This document shows positions 23,737-32,359 of a stretch of 64,000 bases of DNA, piece after piece. The notes beneath the pieces were generated by a model. That model did not search any database. It was not told the DNA's origin and saw only the letters and a list, made by a program, of their open reading frames with translations. This stretch comes from an uncultured bacterium (GTDB lineage: Bacteria; Myxococcota_A; Polyangia; Polyangiales; Houyiibacteriaceae). The stretch spans positions 1 to 64,000 of the forward strand of contig CALJDU010000001.1 in assembly GCA_938024995.1 (NCBI GenBank). The letters are read 5' to 3'. Position 1 is the stretch's first letter. Every line of letters starts with the position of its first letter. A program made the position numbers and the translations under genes.

Positions 23737-24941
23737 CCCCGGAACTTGAGAAGCGCGTCCAAGAGGCGCTCGATGCAGGACGTGACCTCACCGAAGACGA
23801 AGCGCTCTCGGCGGAGTTGTCCGCCTCCGCAGAGCGCGAAGCGAACGAGCTCGCGACCGTCGACGGATGGCTGCGTGATTTGGCGTCGTTCGCCCCGAAC
23901 GATGATGAACTGGCGTCGCTGCGGAACCGTCTCTCCACGTTCGACTCGGTCCTTCCTGACGTCCCCGACGTCACCGCCCCGCCCATCTTCGAGGAGGATA
24001 TCGGCGAGGGGATGCGCGCGGCGATGTCCGCACCTGTTCTCGCTGCCCCGATGTCTGCGCGGTCTGCTGTGCGGTCTGCTCCGGCGGCGCAGTCCGCTCC
24101 GGCAGCGGTCGCGGTCGCGGCACAGCGAGAGCCCGTGTCGGCCGGGCGGAGCTGGATTCCGATCGCGCTGGCCGCGGCATGCGTCGGCTTGTTCGTCGGC
24201 GCGGGGACCATGTTTATGGCGAAGAGCTCGGCGCCGATGGCAGCGATGGAGCAAGACGTGAGCGTCGCGGTTGAAAGTTCATCGGGGACGTCGGCGCTTT
24301 CGCCCACGACGACCGAACCCTCTGTTGTCGCCGCGCCCTCTGCCGCACCCTCTGCCGCCGAACCCTCTGCCGCCGCGCCCTCTGCCGTCGAACCCGCTGC
24401 CGCCGCGCCCGCGCCTCCGGTCGAGGTCCCCTCCAGCGAGTCAGACACGGCTGACGCGCTGCGGGAGGAAGCCACGGCCGAGGCGATTGAACCGTCCACG
24501 CCCGCGCGCGAACCGAGGAGGCAAGTTGCGCTGCGATGGGACGAAGAGTCCTCGGGCGCGTCTATGTCCGCCATGTCCGCGTCCATGGCGTCCCCATCGA
24601 TGTCGTCTTCATCCACGTCGGTCGGGCTCGAACCACGTCGCCGCGCTCGACGACGCGCAGCACCACCTCGAGCCGAAGAGACGCCACGAGCGCGACCCAG
24701 TGACGCGGATGTTCGCGACGTCATTCGTCGAGTCGCTCCGGGGATTCGGGGCTGCACCTCGGCGGCCGTCCAAGTGCGCGTTCACGTTCTGGGTGCGTCA
24801 GGTCGTATCGATGAGACGGAGATTCGGACCACGCTCAACGCGACCCAAGCGGCTTGCGTTCGCCGGGTGATCCGAGAGCGGGCGCGCTTCCCCGAGTTTT
24901 CGTCGGACTCCTGGACCGAGTTGCGCTTCCCGGGTCGCTGA
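23733..24941 (+). CDS. Membrane protein, probable anti-sigma factor with AgmX/PglI-like C-terminus
   Basis: The 402-residue protein has an acidic cytoplasmic N-terminal domain (about 1-95), a low-complexity linker, one membrane helix (about 140-162) and a periplasmic region. The latter begins with repeats of PSAAPSAAEPSAAAP type (about 197-220). The final ~75 residues (VRDVIRRVAPGIRGCTSAA to the end) resemble the TonB-like C-terminal domain of AgmX/PglI proteins known in myxobacteria. Coupling to the sigma factor by GTGA, and the cytoplasmic domain plus helix layout, fit an anti-sigma role. The zinc-binding HxxxCxxC motif of ZAS-type anti-sigmas is absent. Confidence 0.72.
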   Translation: MTPELEKRVQEALDAGRDLTEDEALSAELSASAEREANELATVDGWLRDLASFAPNDDELASLRNRLSTFDSVLPDVPDVTAPPIFEEDIGEGMRAAMSAPVLAAPMSARSAVRSAPAAQSAPAAVAVAAQREPVSAGRSWIPIALAAACVGLFVGAGTMFMAKSSAPMAAMEQDVSVAVESSSGTSALSPTTTEPSVVAAPSAAPSAAEPSAAAPSAVEPAAAAPAPPVEVPSSESDTADALREEATAEAIEPSTPAREPRRQVALRWDEESSGASMSAMSASMASPSMSSSSTSVGLEPRRRARRRAAPPRAEETPRARPSDADVRDVIRRVAPGIRGCTSAAVQVRVHVLGASGRIDETEIRTTLNATQAACVRRVIRERARFPEFSSDSWTELRFPGR

Positions 24942-25005
24942 AGAACCGCTCGTTTCCCCGCAAGAACGCCGCTAACGCCAAGAGTGTGGGAACGATGACG
25001 GCGCC

Positions 25006-25034
25006 TTGACCTGATTTCAGGGAAAACCTAGGCT
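25006..25034 (+). promoter_or_regulatory. Probable sigma-70-type promoter of the S1-domain gene
   Basis: TTGACC at 25006-25011 and TAGGCT at 25029-25034 are separated by 17 bp, about 28 bases upstream of the S1-domain ATG. The -35 element and spacing are near consensus; the -10 keeps the first TA and last T. It lies in a 120-base gap after the anti-sigma gene. Confidence 0.55.
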
Positions 25035-25061
25035 GCCGGCCCCCGAGCACCGGGTGATTTC

Positions 25062-27245
25062 ATGACTGATATTGAGTCCAACAACGAGGCCCCGAGCCTT
25101 GAGACGCCCGCTAGCAACGCAAACGCGACCGCTGGTGAAAACGCTGACCCTGTAGAAGCGAGCGCGGCCTCCGCGCCTTCTCCCGAGGCCCCCGCGCCAA
25201 CGGAGTCGGTTTCGAGTGACCAGGCCACCGCGCCGAGCGCGGACGCGTCTTCGGAGACGCCGGCAGACGCCGCGACGTCCGCCGCGTCTCCCGGAGAAGG
25301 CGCGAAGAAGAAGCGCAAGCGCCGCCGGAAGAAAAAGAAGCCGAAGGTGGACGGAGAGAAGCCCGTGAAGACCGCGGCTCAGGTCCCGTTCCTCTCGTAC
25401 TTCGAGGGCGGCGAGCGGAAGCACGCCTTCTCATCGGGGGAAGTGATCGCGGGACGCGTCGCGAAGGTTGAAGAAGGTGTCATCACCGTCGACCTCTTCG
25501 GCAAGGCGACCGCGTACGCCGACATCCTGGAGCCACGCGACATCCCGGTGATGCCGCCGAAGCCGGCGCCGAAGAAGAAGGCGCAGAACGCGACGGCCGA
25601 GACTACGGATGCGACCACGGAAGCGACGACGGAAGCGACGACCGCTGAAGCGACGACTGCTGAAGCGGCGACCGCTGAAGCGGCGACGGAGACCACTGCG
25701 GACGTGACGTCGGAAGCGACCGCGGACTCCAGCGCGACGTTGACGGACCAGCAGGAGGCGCTTCGCGCAGAGCTCGTTCGCGAAGAGGTCGCCGCCGTGA
25801 CCGCGGACTCGAGCGCATCGCTGGACGAAAACCAAGAAGAGCTTCGCGCGAGGCTCATTCGCGAAGAGATCGAAGAGGCGGCGGCCGCGCTCGCTGAGCT
25901 TCAGTCCGAGCTGCGTGATGAGAGCGTTCCCCCTGGACACGCTCTCCCGCAGTCCTTTGTGGGCGAGCCTCCTCCCGTTCCCGAGGTCGGCGCGATCTTC
26001 CGTGGTCGCGTGGGTTCGGTGACCGAGAGCGGGCACATCGCGATCATCAACCGGATCGTCGACAAGAAGTCGGCACGCGAGCGTATCCGGGCCGCTTCCG
26101 ATCGAAAGCAGCGAGTCCTCGGCGTCGTCTACGGGTTCAACCGAGGTGGCTTCGATGTTCTCGTCGACGGCGTTCGGACGTTCTGCCCCGCTGGCGGGAT
26201 GGACCTCTCACCGATTTCGGATCCGATTCCGTACCTCGGCAAGAAGCTCGAGTTCTCCGTTCCGCCGAAGCGCGGTGGTGGCAAGAGCATCATCGTTAGC
26301 CGTCGCGGGATCCTCGAGCGTCAACAGCGCAAGGCAGCGCGCGATCGCCTCGGCGGGTTGAAGGTGGGCGAGAAGCTCAGCGGAACCGTTGTCGACATTC
26401 GCGACTATGGCGTGCTCGTCGACATCGGCGGCGGCGTCTCGGGCCTCGTTCACTTGAGCGAAATCGCGTGGGGCCGCGGAGGCCGTCCAAGCGAGCTCGT
26501 CAGCAAGGGACAAGAGGTCGACGTCGAGGTGCTCAAGGTGCAGCCCGCGGGTCGCAAGGACCGCTTTGGCAAGCTTTCGCTCTCGATTCGAAAGTGCCTT
26601 CCGGATCCCTGGGGCGAAGCGGACCTCCGTGTCGGCGCGTTCTACAAAGGCAAGGTCACCCGCACCGCAGAGTTCGGCGCGTTCGTCGAGATCCTGCCGG
26701 GCATCGAGGCGCTCCTTCACATCTCTGAGCTGGGCGGTCGCGACCTCAAGCACGCGAAGCACGCCATCTCCGAAGGCACGGAGATCGATGTCGTGATCGA
26801 GCGGCTCGATCGCGGGCAGCGACGGATTTCGCTGTCGAAGCTCTCGGCTGCCGATCAAAAAGCGATCGCGTCGGGCGAGTATGACCCCGCGACCGCCCCG
26901 CGTTCCCTCAAGCAGGGCGCGCACATCACGGTCCAGGTGCAGCGTGCAGATCACCACGGGATTCAGGTCCAGGTGATCGGTGTCGTCGGCAAGCGAGGCC
27001 GCGGCTTCATCAGCAACCGAGATCTCGGCTCGCTTGAGGGGGACAAGAAGAACTCCCTCGCGCCAGGCTCTGAGGTCAAGGTGCGCGTGATGGGGACCGA
27101 CCGCTCGGGTCGACTCAAGCTCTCCGTCAAGGGCCTCGAGAACGATGAAGAGCGGAAGGCCGTCAAGGACTACCGCAAAGCCGTGGCCAACCAGGGCTTC
27201 GGCACCTTCGCGGACCTTCTCAAGGCGAAGCTCGAGAAGAAGTAA
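25062..27245 (+). CDS. Multi-S1-domain RNA-binding protein with long low-complexity N-terminus
   Basis: The 727-residue protein opens with ~85 Ala/Glu/Pro-rich residues and a basic cluster (KKKRKRRRKKKKPK, about 87-100). A first S1-like segment (about 120-165) follows, then a Thr/Ala/Glu repeat insert (about 180-225) and a coiled-coil-like acidic part. From about 310 on come four more S1-type modules, including LSGTVVDIRDYGVLVDIGGG and YKGKVTRTAEFGAFVEILPG. Bacterial S1 proteins bind mRNA on the 30S subunit. This one may be the RpsA equivalent or a paralogue; the low-complexity extension is unusual for RpsA. A good promoter precedes it. Confidence 0.85.
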   Translation: MTDIESNNEAPSLETPASNANATAGENADPVEASAASAPSPEAPAPTESVSSDQATAPSADASSETPADAATSAASPGEGAKKKRKRRRKKKKPKVDGEKPVKTAAQVPFLSYFEGGERKHAFSSGEVIAGRVAKVEEGVITVDLFGKATAYADILEPRDIPVMPPKPAPKKKAQNATAETTDATTEATTEATTAEATTAEAATAEAATETTADVTSEATADSSATLTDQQEALRAELVREEVAAVTADSSASLDENQEELRARLIREEIEEAAAALAELQSELRDESVPPGHALPQSFVGEPPPVPEVGAIFRGRVGSVTESGHIAIINRIVDKKSARERIRAASDRKQRVLGVVYGFNRGGFDVLVDGVRTFCPAGGMDLSPISDPIPYLGKKLEFSVPPKRGGGKSIIVSRRGILERQQRKAARDRLGGLKVGEKLSGTVVDIRDYGVLVDIGGGVSGLVHLSEIAWGRGGRPSELVSKGQEVDVEVLKVQPAGRKDRFGKLSLSIRKCLPDPWGEADLRVGAFYKGKVTRTAEFGAFVEILPGIEALLHISELGGRDLKHAKHAISEGTEIDVVIERLDRGQRRISLSKLSAADQKAIASGEYDPATAPRSLKQGAHITVQVQRADHHGIQVQVIGVVGKRGRGFISNRDLGSLEGDKKNSLAPGSEVKVRVMGTDRSGRLKLSVKGLENDEERKAVKDYRKAVANQGFGTFADLLKAKLEKK

Positions 27246-27327
27246 GCGCGACGTCCGTGACGCTTGCAGAGCGTCGCGGACGTTGTTAGATCCTCCGTCC
27301 CGCGCTTGACCGTGTGGATTGACAACC

Positions 27328-27399
27328 GGGCGATTAACTCAGGGGTAGAGTGCCTTCTTCACACGGAGGACGTCACTGGTTCAAATCCAGTATCGCCCA
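27328..27399 (+). tRNA. tRNA-Val (anticodon CAC)
   Basis: A complete cloverleaf can be drawn. The acceptor GGGCGAT pairs with ATCGCCC, the D stem is ACTC/GAGT, and the anticodon stem CCTTC pairs with GGAGG around loop TTCACAC (anticodon CAC). The variable loop is five bases, and the T stem ACTGG/CCAGT encloses TTCAAAT. The discriminator is A and CCA is not encoded. It reads GUG, a very common Val codon in this GC-rich genome. Confidence 0.95.
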
Positions 27400-27403
27400 C
27401 CCA

Positions 27404-27440
27404 AAAGAGCCAAGCGGACTTCGCTTGGCTCTTTCTTTTT
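27404..27440 (+). terminator. Rho-independent terminator after tRNA-Val
   Basis: A perfect 13-bp stem (AAAGAGCCAAGCG with CGCTTGGCTCTTT, arms 27404-27416 and 27422-27434) encloses loop GACTT and continues into a T-rich run to 27440. It begins five bases after the tRNA and is one of the two strongest terminators in the window. Confidence 0.88.
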
Positions 27441-27484
27441 CGAGGCAGGGCTCCTCCAATTCGAGGCAGTGGGCTCCTCCAATT
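27441..27484. repeat. Short tandem duplication upstream of the thiolase gene
   Basis: Two near-identical copies of about 21-23 bases sharing CGAGGCAG and GGCTCCTCCAATT lie at 27441-27461 and 27462-27484. A third partial CGAGGCT copy follows. They are in the 110-base gap between the tRNA terminator and the thiolase start. No function is evident. Confidence 0.6.
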
Positions 27485-27552
27485 CGAGGCTCGGGGCTCG
27501 CGCGTGAGCCTCCTCGTTGACGTTTGCGGGTGTGGTGCTGAACACTCTCTGC

Positions 27553-28731
27553 ATGGCACGTGAGGTCTTCATCGTGGGCGCGGCCCGCACTCCCATCGGC
27601 GCCTTCCAGGGTGCTCTCCAGCGCGTCCCCGCGACCGAGCTCGGAGCGATCGCGCTCGCTGGGGCGCTGAAACGAGCTGGCGTCGCGGGCGACTTGGTCG
27701 ACGAGACGTACATGGGCAACGTCTTGACCGCGGGTCTCGGTCAAGCACCCGCGCGACAAGCAGCGAAGGCCGCGGGCATCCCAAACAAGACGCCCGCGAC
27801 GACCGTGGGCAAGGTCTGCGGGTCCGGTTTGATGTCCGTCATCCTCGGGACGAAGAGCGTGCTCCTAAGCGACGCTGAGATCGTCGCGACCGGCGGTATG
27901 GAGTCCATGAGTGGCGCGCCGTACCTCTTGCCGAAGGCCCGCGGCGGGTTCCGGATGGGCGACGGCAAGGTCGTCGACTCGATGATCTTCGACGGACTTT
28001 GGGATCCCTACGGCAACCAGCACATGGGCAACTTCGGGGACGCGAGCGCCAAGGAGCTCGACATCACGCGCGAGGCCCAAGACGACTTCTCGAAGGTCAG
28101 CTACGAGCGCGCCATCGAAGCGCAGAAGTCGGGGCGGCTCGCGGAAGAAATCGTCAGCGTCACGATCAAGGGGCGCAAGGGCGATACCGTGGTCGAGCTG
28201 GATGAAGAGCCCGGGCGCGCGAAGTTCGAGAAGATGCCGAAGCTCCGGCCCGCGTTCGGAAAGGACGGCACCGTGACGGCCGCGAACGCCAGCAAGATCA
28301 ACGATGGCGGCGCGGCCCTCATCCTCGCGAGCGGCGAAGCGGTCAAGGCGCATGGTCTCACGCCGATCGCGCGCGTCGTGGGTTACGCGGGTCACGCTCA
28401 GGAACCGAGCACGTTCACGACGGCTCCCGTGGGCGCGATCGAGAAGGTCTTGGCGCGGACGAAGCTGAGCGTCGACGACATCGACCTCTTCGAGATCAAC
28501 GAAGCGTTCGCGATGGTCGCGATGGCCTGCGCGCAGAAGACCCACGTCCCGCACGAGAAGCTCAATGTCCGCGGTGGAGCGGTCGCGCTGGGCCACCCGA
28601 TCGGGGCCTCCGGCGCGCGTATCCTCGTGACCCTCCTTCACGCGATGTCTGCGCGTCACCAAAAGCGCGGACTCGCGACCCTCTGCATCGGCGGCGGGGA
28701 AGCGGTCGCGGTCGTGGTCGAGCGAGTCTGA
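27553..28731 (+). CDS. Acetyl-CoA C-acetyltransferase (thiolase)
   Basis: The 392-residue enzyme is full length for the degradative/biosynthetic thiolase family. It condenses two acetyl-CoA to acetoacetyl-CoA, or does the reverse. The nucleophile Cys89 is in GKVCGSGLMSV, His348 in ALGHPIGASGARI and the acid/base Cys378 in LCIGGGEA. The N-terminus VFIVGAARTPIGAFQGAL is canonical, which fixes the start at ATG 27553. A degenerate PEP-synthase-like gene follows after 7 bases, then the 3-hydroxyacyl-CoA dehydrogenase and enoyl-CoA hydratase genes, so the cluster probably runs a short-chain acyl-CoA path. Length and the GHPIG context fit the acetoacetyl-CoA thiolase (AtoB/PhaA) group. Confidence 0.92.
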   Translation: MAREVFIVGAARTPIGAFQGALQRVPATELGAIALAGALKRAGVAGDLVDETYMGNVLTAGLGQAPARQAAKAAGIPNKTPATTVGKVCGSGLMSVILGTKSVLLSDAEIVATGGMESMSGAPYLLPKARGGFRMGDGKVVDSMIFDGLWDPYGNQHMGNFGDASAKELDITREAQDDFSKVSYERAIEAQKSGRLAEEIVSVTIKGRKGDTVVELDEEPGRAKFEKMPKLRPAFGKDGTVTAANASKINDGGAALILASGEAVKAHGLTPIARVVGYAGHAQEPSTFTTAPVGAIEKVLARTKLSVDDIDLFEINEAFAMVAMACAQKTHVPHEKLNVRGGAVALGHPIGASGARILVTLLHAMSARHQKRGLATLCIGGGEAVAVVVERV

Positions 28732-28738
28732 ACCGTGA

Positions 28739-30580
28739 ATGGCTGAGGGCGGCCGAAAGACACGAACCGTGGAACCGGGCGCGTATGGCAAAGGTGTCGT
28801 GTCGCTCTCCCGGGCGGAGCCCTCGTCTTCGCCCGAGCGGTTCCTCGCGACGCTACGGGAGCACGGAATCCCGTGCGCGGATGGGTTCATCGTGCACCTC
28901 GCGGGTGACGACTCCGGCGCGCGCCTGGCCGAGGTCCTGACGCGGGCGCTCGCCGACCGCGAGGAGGCGCGCGTCACGCCGCTGATGCGCACGTCCGAAG
29001 CGCGTGAGCGGTTCGAGCGCGTGCACCCGGTCTCAGTCTTGCGTCGCGGCGATGACGCTGAAGAGTTCGCGCGCGGATACCTCGCCGCGCTCTCTTCGCC
29101 TTCCGTGGTTGGCGCATCTGGCGTGACCCGCGCAGCGCATCGGGTCCGCGTCGTGATGGTGGACGTAGGGCGCAGCGGCCGGGTGTCGAGCGTTGATCCT
29201 GTCGCGGGCGATCCGGAGATCGTGGTCGCCTGTGTCGACGGCGCGGAGGCGGCGCCTTGGTACATCGAGCGCCGCTCGGCGCGCATCACGACCCCTGGCG
29301 AGGGGCTCGATGTTCCAACGGCGGAGCGCCTCGCGGATCTCGCGGACCGAGCGCAGCTGCGGCTCGGCCTCCCGATCGAGCTGCGGTGGGCAGAGCGCGA
29401 TCAGAAGCCAGTGGTCGTCGACGTGCGCGCGATTACGCCGAAGGCGACCTTCGTGGAGGAATCGTATCGGCGCGTCGCGTTGGTCGAGGCGGACGAAGGG
29501 ACGACCGCGCCGCTCGCGATCGACGCGCTCGACCGCGCGCTCCGGGTAGGCCAGGAGCCGAGCGTCGAGGCGGCGGTGCGACGAGTGTTCGCGCGGCCGT
29601 ATCGAAGAATGGATCGCGACCACACGCTTGGGCGTGGACGTCGCGGACCTCTCGCGGTCGTGACGGTCGAAGCGGCGAGGGTGAGCGCGGAAGCGGCGCC
29701 TCTCTTCGCAGAGGTGGCCAAGTTTGAGCGAGCGCTCTCGTCTCGCCTGACGCGGCTCGATGGCGCGATGCTGCGCGACCTGACAGACTCGGCGCTGCTC
29801 TCGGCGCTGCGTGAGCGGCAACGTCTGGTCGCGGAGGCGCTCTTGCTCCTGGACCGTTCCCGCACGACGACCCGCGCGACGCTGCAGGTCCTGGAGCGAA
29901 TCGTCGGGCCGCTGCCGGCGCGCGCATACCCAGCGCTCGCCGCGCCGCGAACCGCGCGAGAGCGTCGCCGGATCGACGAGCGGCTGGGCCGGCTCGCGAA
30001 GCGAATCGTAGCGGATGTGGGGTCTCTCGACGCGTTCGCGAACACCTCGCTCTCGGCGGCCACGCGGCGTCGCTTCGACGCCCAAAAAGCATCGCTTGGC
30101 GCGGTGCGTCCTCTCGGCATCGATGTCTTGCCGGACGCCATCGGGGCGTCCGATGCCACGATGCTCACCGCGATGCGAGTCGCGCGTACGGCCGGTGATC
30201 ACGAGGCACGTGAGCGCGCTCGACGCGACGCGGTTCGCCGCCTTCGCGCGACCGCTCGGACGCATGGCCGGGTGCGCGAAGGCCTCGCGTCATCGCTCTC
30301 GGTGCTCCTGCTTCAGATCGCCCGGAGCAAAGGGAGGCTCTCGGAGGCGCTGGCGTCTTCGCTTCTTCGTCTGCGGCGAGCGGCCGTTGAGCTCGGGCAG
30401 CGCTTGGTGGAACGCGCGGTTCTGGACGAGTCGACCGATGCGATGTTCCTCAACCTCGCGGAGCTCTCTGAGGCGCTCCGAAACGAGCCGGGGGCGTATG
30501 CGGCGCGAGTGCGGCTCAGACGCGAGGACGACGCCCGCTGGCGGACCTACGACGCGCCGCGCCGTATCGGACGAGGCTAG
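28739..30580 (+). CDS. Degenerate PEP-synthase/PPDK-like protein lacking the phosphohistidine domain
   Basis: The 613-residue protein has an N-terminal half resembling the pyruvate,phosphate dikinase ATP-grasp domain: VSSVDPVAGDPEIVVACVDG and the LGLPIELRWAERDQKPVVVD block, where active enzymes read like GxPxDIEWA...QARPIT. The C-terminal half resembles the helical middle of rifampicin phosphotransferase-like proteins (LRRAAVELGQRLVERAVLDE, MFLNLAELSEALR). The swivelling domain with the catalytic His, which should follow, is absent, and the usual VRSSAxxED ATP-site motif is not recognisable. It is probably a non-catalytic relative. It lies between thiolase and dehydrogenase genes, with a 7-base gap before it. 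Confidence 0.65.
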   Translation: MAEGGRKTRTVEPGAYGKGVVSLSRAEPSSSPERFLATLREHGIPCADGFIVHLAGDDSGARLAEVLTRALADREEARVTPLMRTSEARERFERVHPVSVLRRGDDAEEFARGYLAALSSPSVVGASGVTRAAHRVRVVMVDVGRSGRVSSVDPVAGDPEIVVACVDGAEAAPWYIERRSARITTPGEGLDVPTAERLADLADRAQLRLGLPIELRWAERDQKPVVVDVRAITPKATFVEESYRRVALVEADEGTTAPLAIDALDRALRVGQEPSVEAAVRRVFARPYRRMDRDHTLGRGRRGPLAVVTVEAARVSAEAAPLFAEVAKFERALSSRLTRLDGAMLRDLTDSALLSALRERQRLVAEALLLLDRSRTTTRATLQVLERIVGPLPARAYPALAAPRTARERRRIDERLGRLAKRIVADVGSLDAFANTSLSAATRRRFDAQKASLGAVRPLGIDVLPDAIGASDATMLTAMRVARTAGDHEARERARRDAVRRLRATARTHGRVREGLASSLSVLLLQIARSKGRLSEALASSLLRLRRAAVELGQRLVERAVLDESTDAMFLNLAELSEALRNEPGAYAARVRLRREDDARWRTYDAPRRIGRG

Positions 30581-30705
30581 AACGCGAGGCCGGTTCGCGG
30601 TTCACGGCAATGGGGCATCGGGCGGTCGGGCAGGAGTTGACGGCGGCTGCTCGTGCCGATACGGGTGCCGCGAGCGCGTCGAGCGCCGCAAAGGAGACGA
30701 GAGCA

Positions 30706-31566
30706 ATGCAGGTGGATGTCGTCGGGGTCATCGGAGCAGGACAGATGGGGCGCGGGATCGCGCAGGTCGCAGCGCAAGCAGGCTGTGAGGTGCTGCTCCT
30801 CGATCGCGATCTGGACGTCGCGAAGGGCGGCAAGGCGCGCATCGACAAGGGGCTCGCCCGAAGCGTTCAAAAGGGTCGCATGACCGAAGAGGAGCGCGCC
30901 GCGATCGTGGCGCGGGTCCGCCCAGTCACCGACTACGCGGAGCTCGCGACGGCCGATTTCGTTGTCGAGGCCGCGACGGAGAACATTGACCTCAAGTCAA
31001 AGATCTTCGCCGCCGCCGACGAGGCGATGAAGCCCGCTGGGATCCTGGCGAGCAACACCTCGAGCATCTCGCTCACGAAGCTCGCGGCCGCCACGAAGCG
31101 ACCGGAGCAGGTCGTCGGCATGCACTTCATGAACCCGGTCCCGCGGATGAAGCTGGTCGAGATCGTGCGCGCGCTCCAGACGAGCGACGAGACGTTCACC
31201 GCGACCCGAACGCTCGGCGACCGGATGGGCAAGACCTTGGTCACGACCAAGGACATGCCCGGCTTCATCGTGAACCGCCTGCTCATCCCGTTTCTCAACG
31301 AGGGATGCTTCGCGCTTCAGGAAGGGCTCGGGACCGTCGAGGACATCGACGTCGCGATCAAGCTCGGCCTCAACCACCCGATGGGCCCGTTTGAGCTCTC
31401 GGATTTGATCGGGCTCGACACCGTTCTCTACATCGGCGAGGTGCTTCACCGCGAGTTCGGCGATGACAAGTACCGCCCCCCCGCGATCCTGCGGAACTAC
31501 GTCGCGGCGGGCTGGCTCGGCCGTAAATCGGGACGCGGGTTCTACATGTACGAGGGCGGCAAGTGA
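30706..31566 (+). CDS. 3-hydroxybutyryl-CoA dehydrogenase
   Basis: The 286-residue NAD(P)-dependent enzyme interconverts 3-hydroxyacyl-CoA and 3-oxoacyl-CoA. The Rossmann motif VGVIGAGQMGRGIAQVA starts at residue 5. The catalytic region includes SNTSSISLTKLAAATKRP and HFMNPVPRMKLVEIV with the active-site His. The C-terminal domain has GLGTVEDIDVAIKLGLNHPM. The length is normal for Hbd/PaaH. A strong AAGGAG sits at 30691-30696, ten bases before ATG 30706, and decides the start. The GTGA overlap with the enoyl-CoA hydratase gene shows coupling. Confidence 0.94.
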   Translation: MQVDVVGVIGAGQMGRGIAQVAAQAGCEVLLLDRDLDVAKGGKARIDKGLARSVQKGRMTEEERAAIVARVRPVTDYAELATADFVVEAATENIDLKSKIFAAADEAMKPAGILASNTSSISLTKLAAATKRPEQVVGMHFMNPVPRMKLVEIVRALQTSDETFTATRTLGDRMGKTLVTTKDMPGFIVNRLLIPFLNEGCFALQEGLGTVEDIDVAIKLGLNHPMGPFELSDLIGLDTVLYIGEVLHREFGDDKYRPPAILRNYVAAGWLGRKSGRGFYMYEGGK

Positions 31567-32333
31567 GCGTCGTTCTCTGCGAGGTCGCGGGACACGTCGC
31601 GACGATCACGATCAATCGTCCGGACAAGCTCAACGCCATCAACGCAGATGTACTGCGGGAGCTCGACGTCGCGATCACGAAGGCGAGCGACGCCTCATGT
31701 CGCGCGGTCGTCTTGACCGGCGCAGGCAAAGCCTTCGTCGCGGGCGCGGACATCGCGGCCATGAAGAACCTGAGCGAAGCCGAGGCGCGCGCGTTTTCGG
31801 AGCTCGGTCACGCGGTCTTCGATCGACTTGAGGCGCTCGCCGCACCGGTCATCGGCGCGGTCAACGGGTTCGCGCTCGGCGGCGGCCTCGAGCTCGCCTT
31901 GGCGTGTGACTTCATCTACTGCTCGGGGAAGGCCAAGCTCGGTCAGCCCGAGGTGAAGCTCGGCGTGATCCCTGGCTTCGGCGGGACGCAGCGGTTGATC
32001 CGGCGCGTCGGCATCGCGATGGCGCGAGAGCTGATGTTCACCGGCAAGATGATCCGCGCGGACGAGGCGCTCCGAATCGGGCTCGCGAACTCCGTCTTCG
32101 CTCCGGAGGCGCTGATCGAAGAGGCGCAGAAAACCGCCGCGACGATCTCAGAGATGGGGCCGTTGGCGATCGCAGAAGCCAAGCGCGTCATGCGAGATGG
32201 CGCGGACCGTTTGCTGAGCGAGGCCAACCGTCTTGAGTCGGAGGCCTTCGGTCGTTGCTTCGCGACGGCGGATCAGACCGAGGGCATGACCGCGTTTTTG
32301 GAGAAGCGCGCGGCGAACTTCATCGGCTCCTGA
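31563..32333 (+). CDS. Enoyl-CoA hydratase (crotonase family)
   Basis: The 256-residue crotonase-fold protein has the oxyanion-hole segment GKAFVAGADIAAM (55-67) and both catalytic glutamates of true hydratases: Glu110 in GFALGGGLELALACD and Glu130 in GQPEVKLGVIPGFGG. It should hydrate short-chain trans-2-enoyl-CoA such as crotonyl-CoA. The GTG start overlaps the stop of the dehydrogenase gene by four bases, so the two steps are co-expressed. The thiolase upstream completes a three-enzyme acetyl-CoA to crotonyl-CoA route, working in either direction. Confidence 0.93.
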   Translation: MSVVLCEVAGHVATITINRPDKLNAINADVLRELDVAITKASDASCRAVVLTGAGKAFVAGADIAAMKNLSEAEARAFSELGHAVFDRLEALAAPVIGAVNGFALGGGLELALACDFIYCSGKAKLGQPEVKLGVIPGFGGTQRLIRRVGIAMARELMFTGKMIRADEALRIGLANSVFAPEALIEEAQKTAATISEMGPLAIAEAKRVMRDGADRLLSEANRLESEAFGRCFATADQTEGMTAFLEKRAANFIGS

Positions 32334-32359
32334 GCGCCGTCGAATCGGTTGAGACGCTG

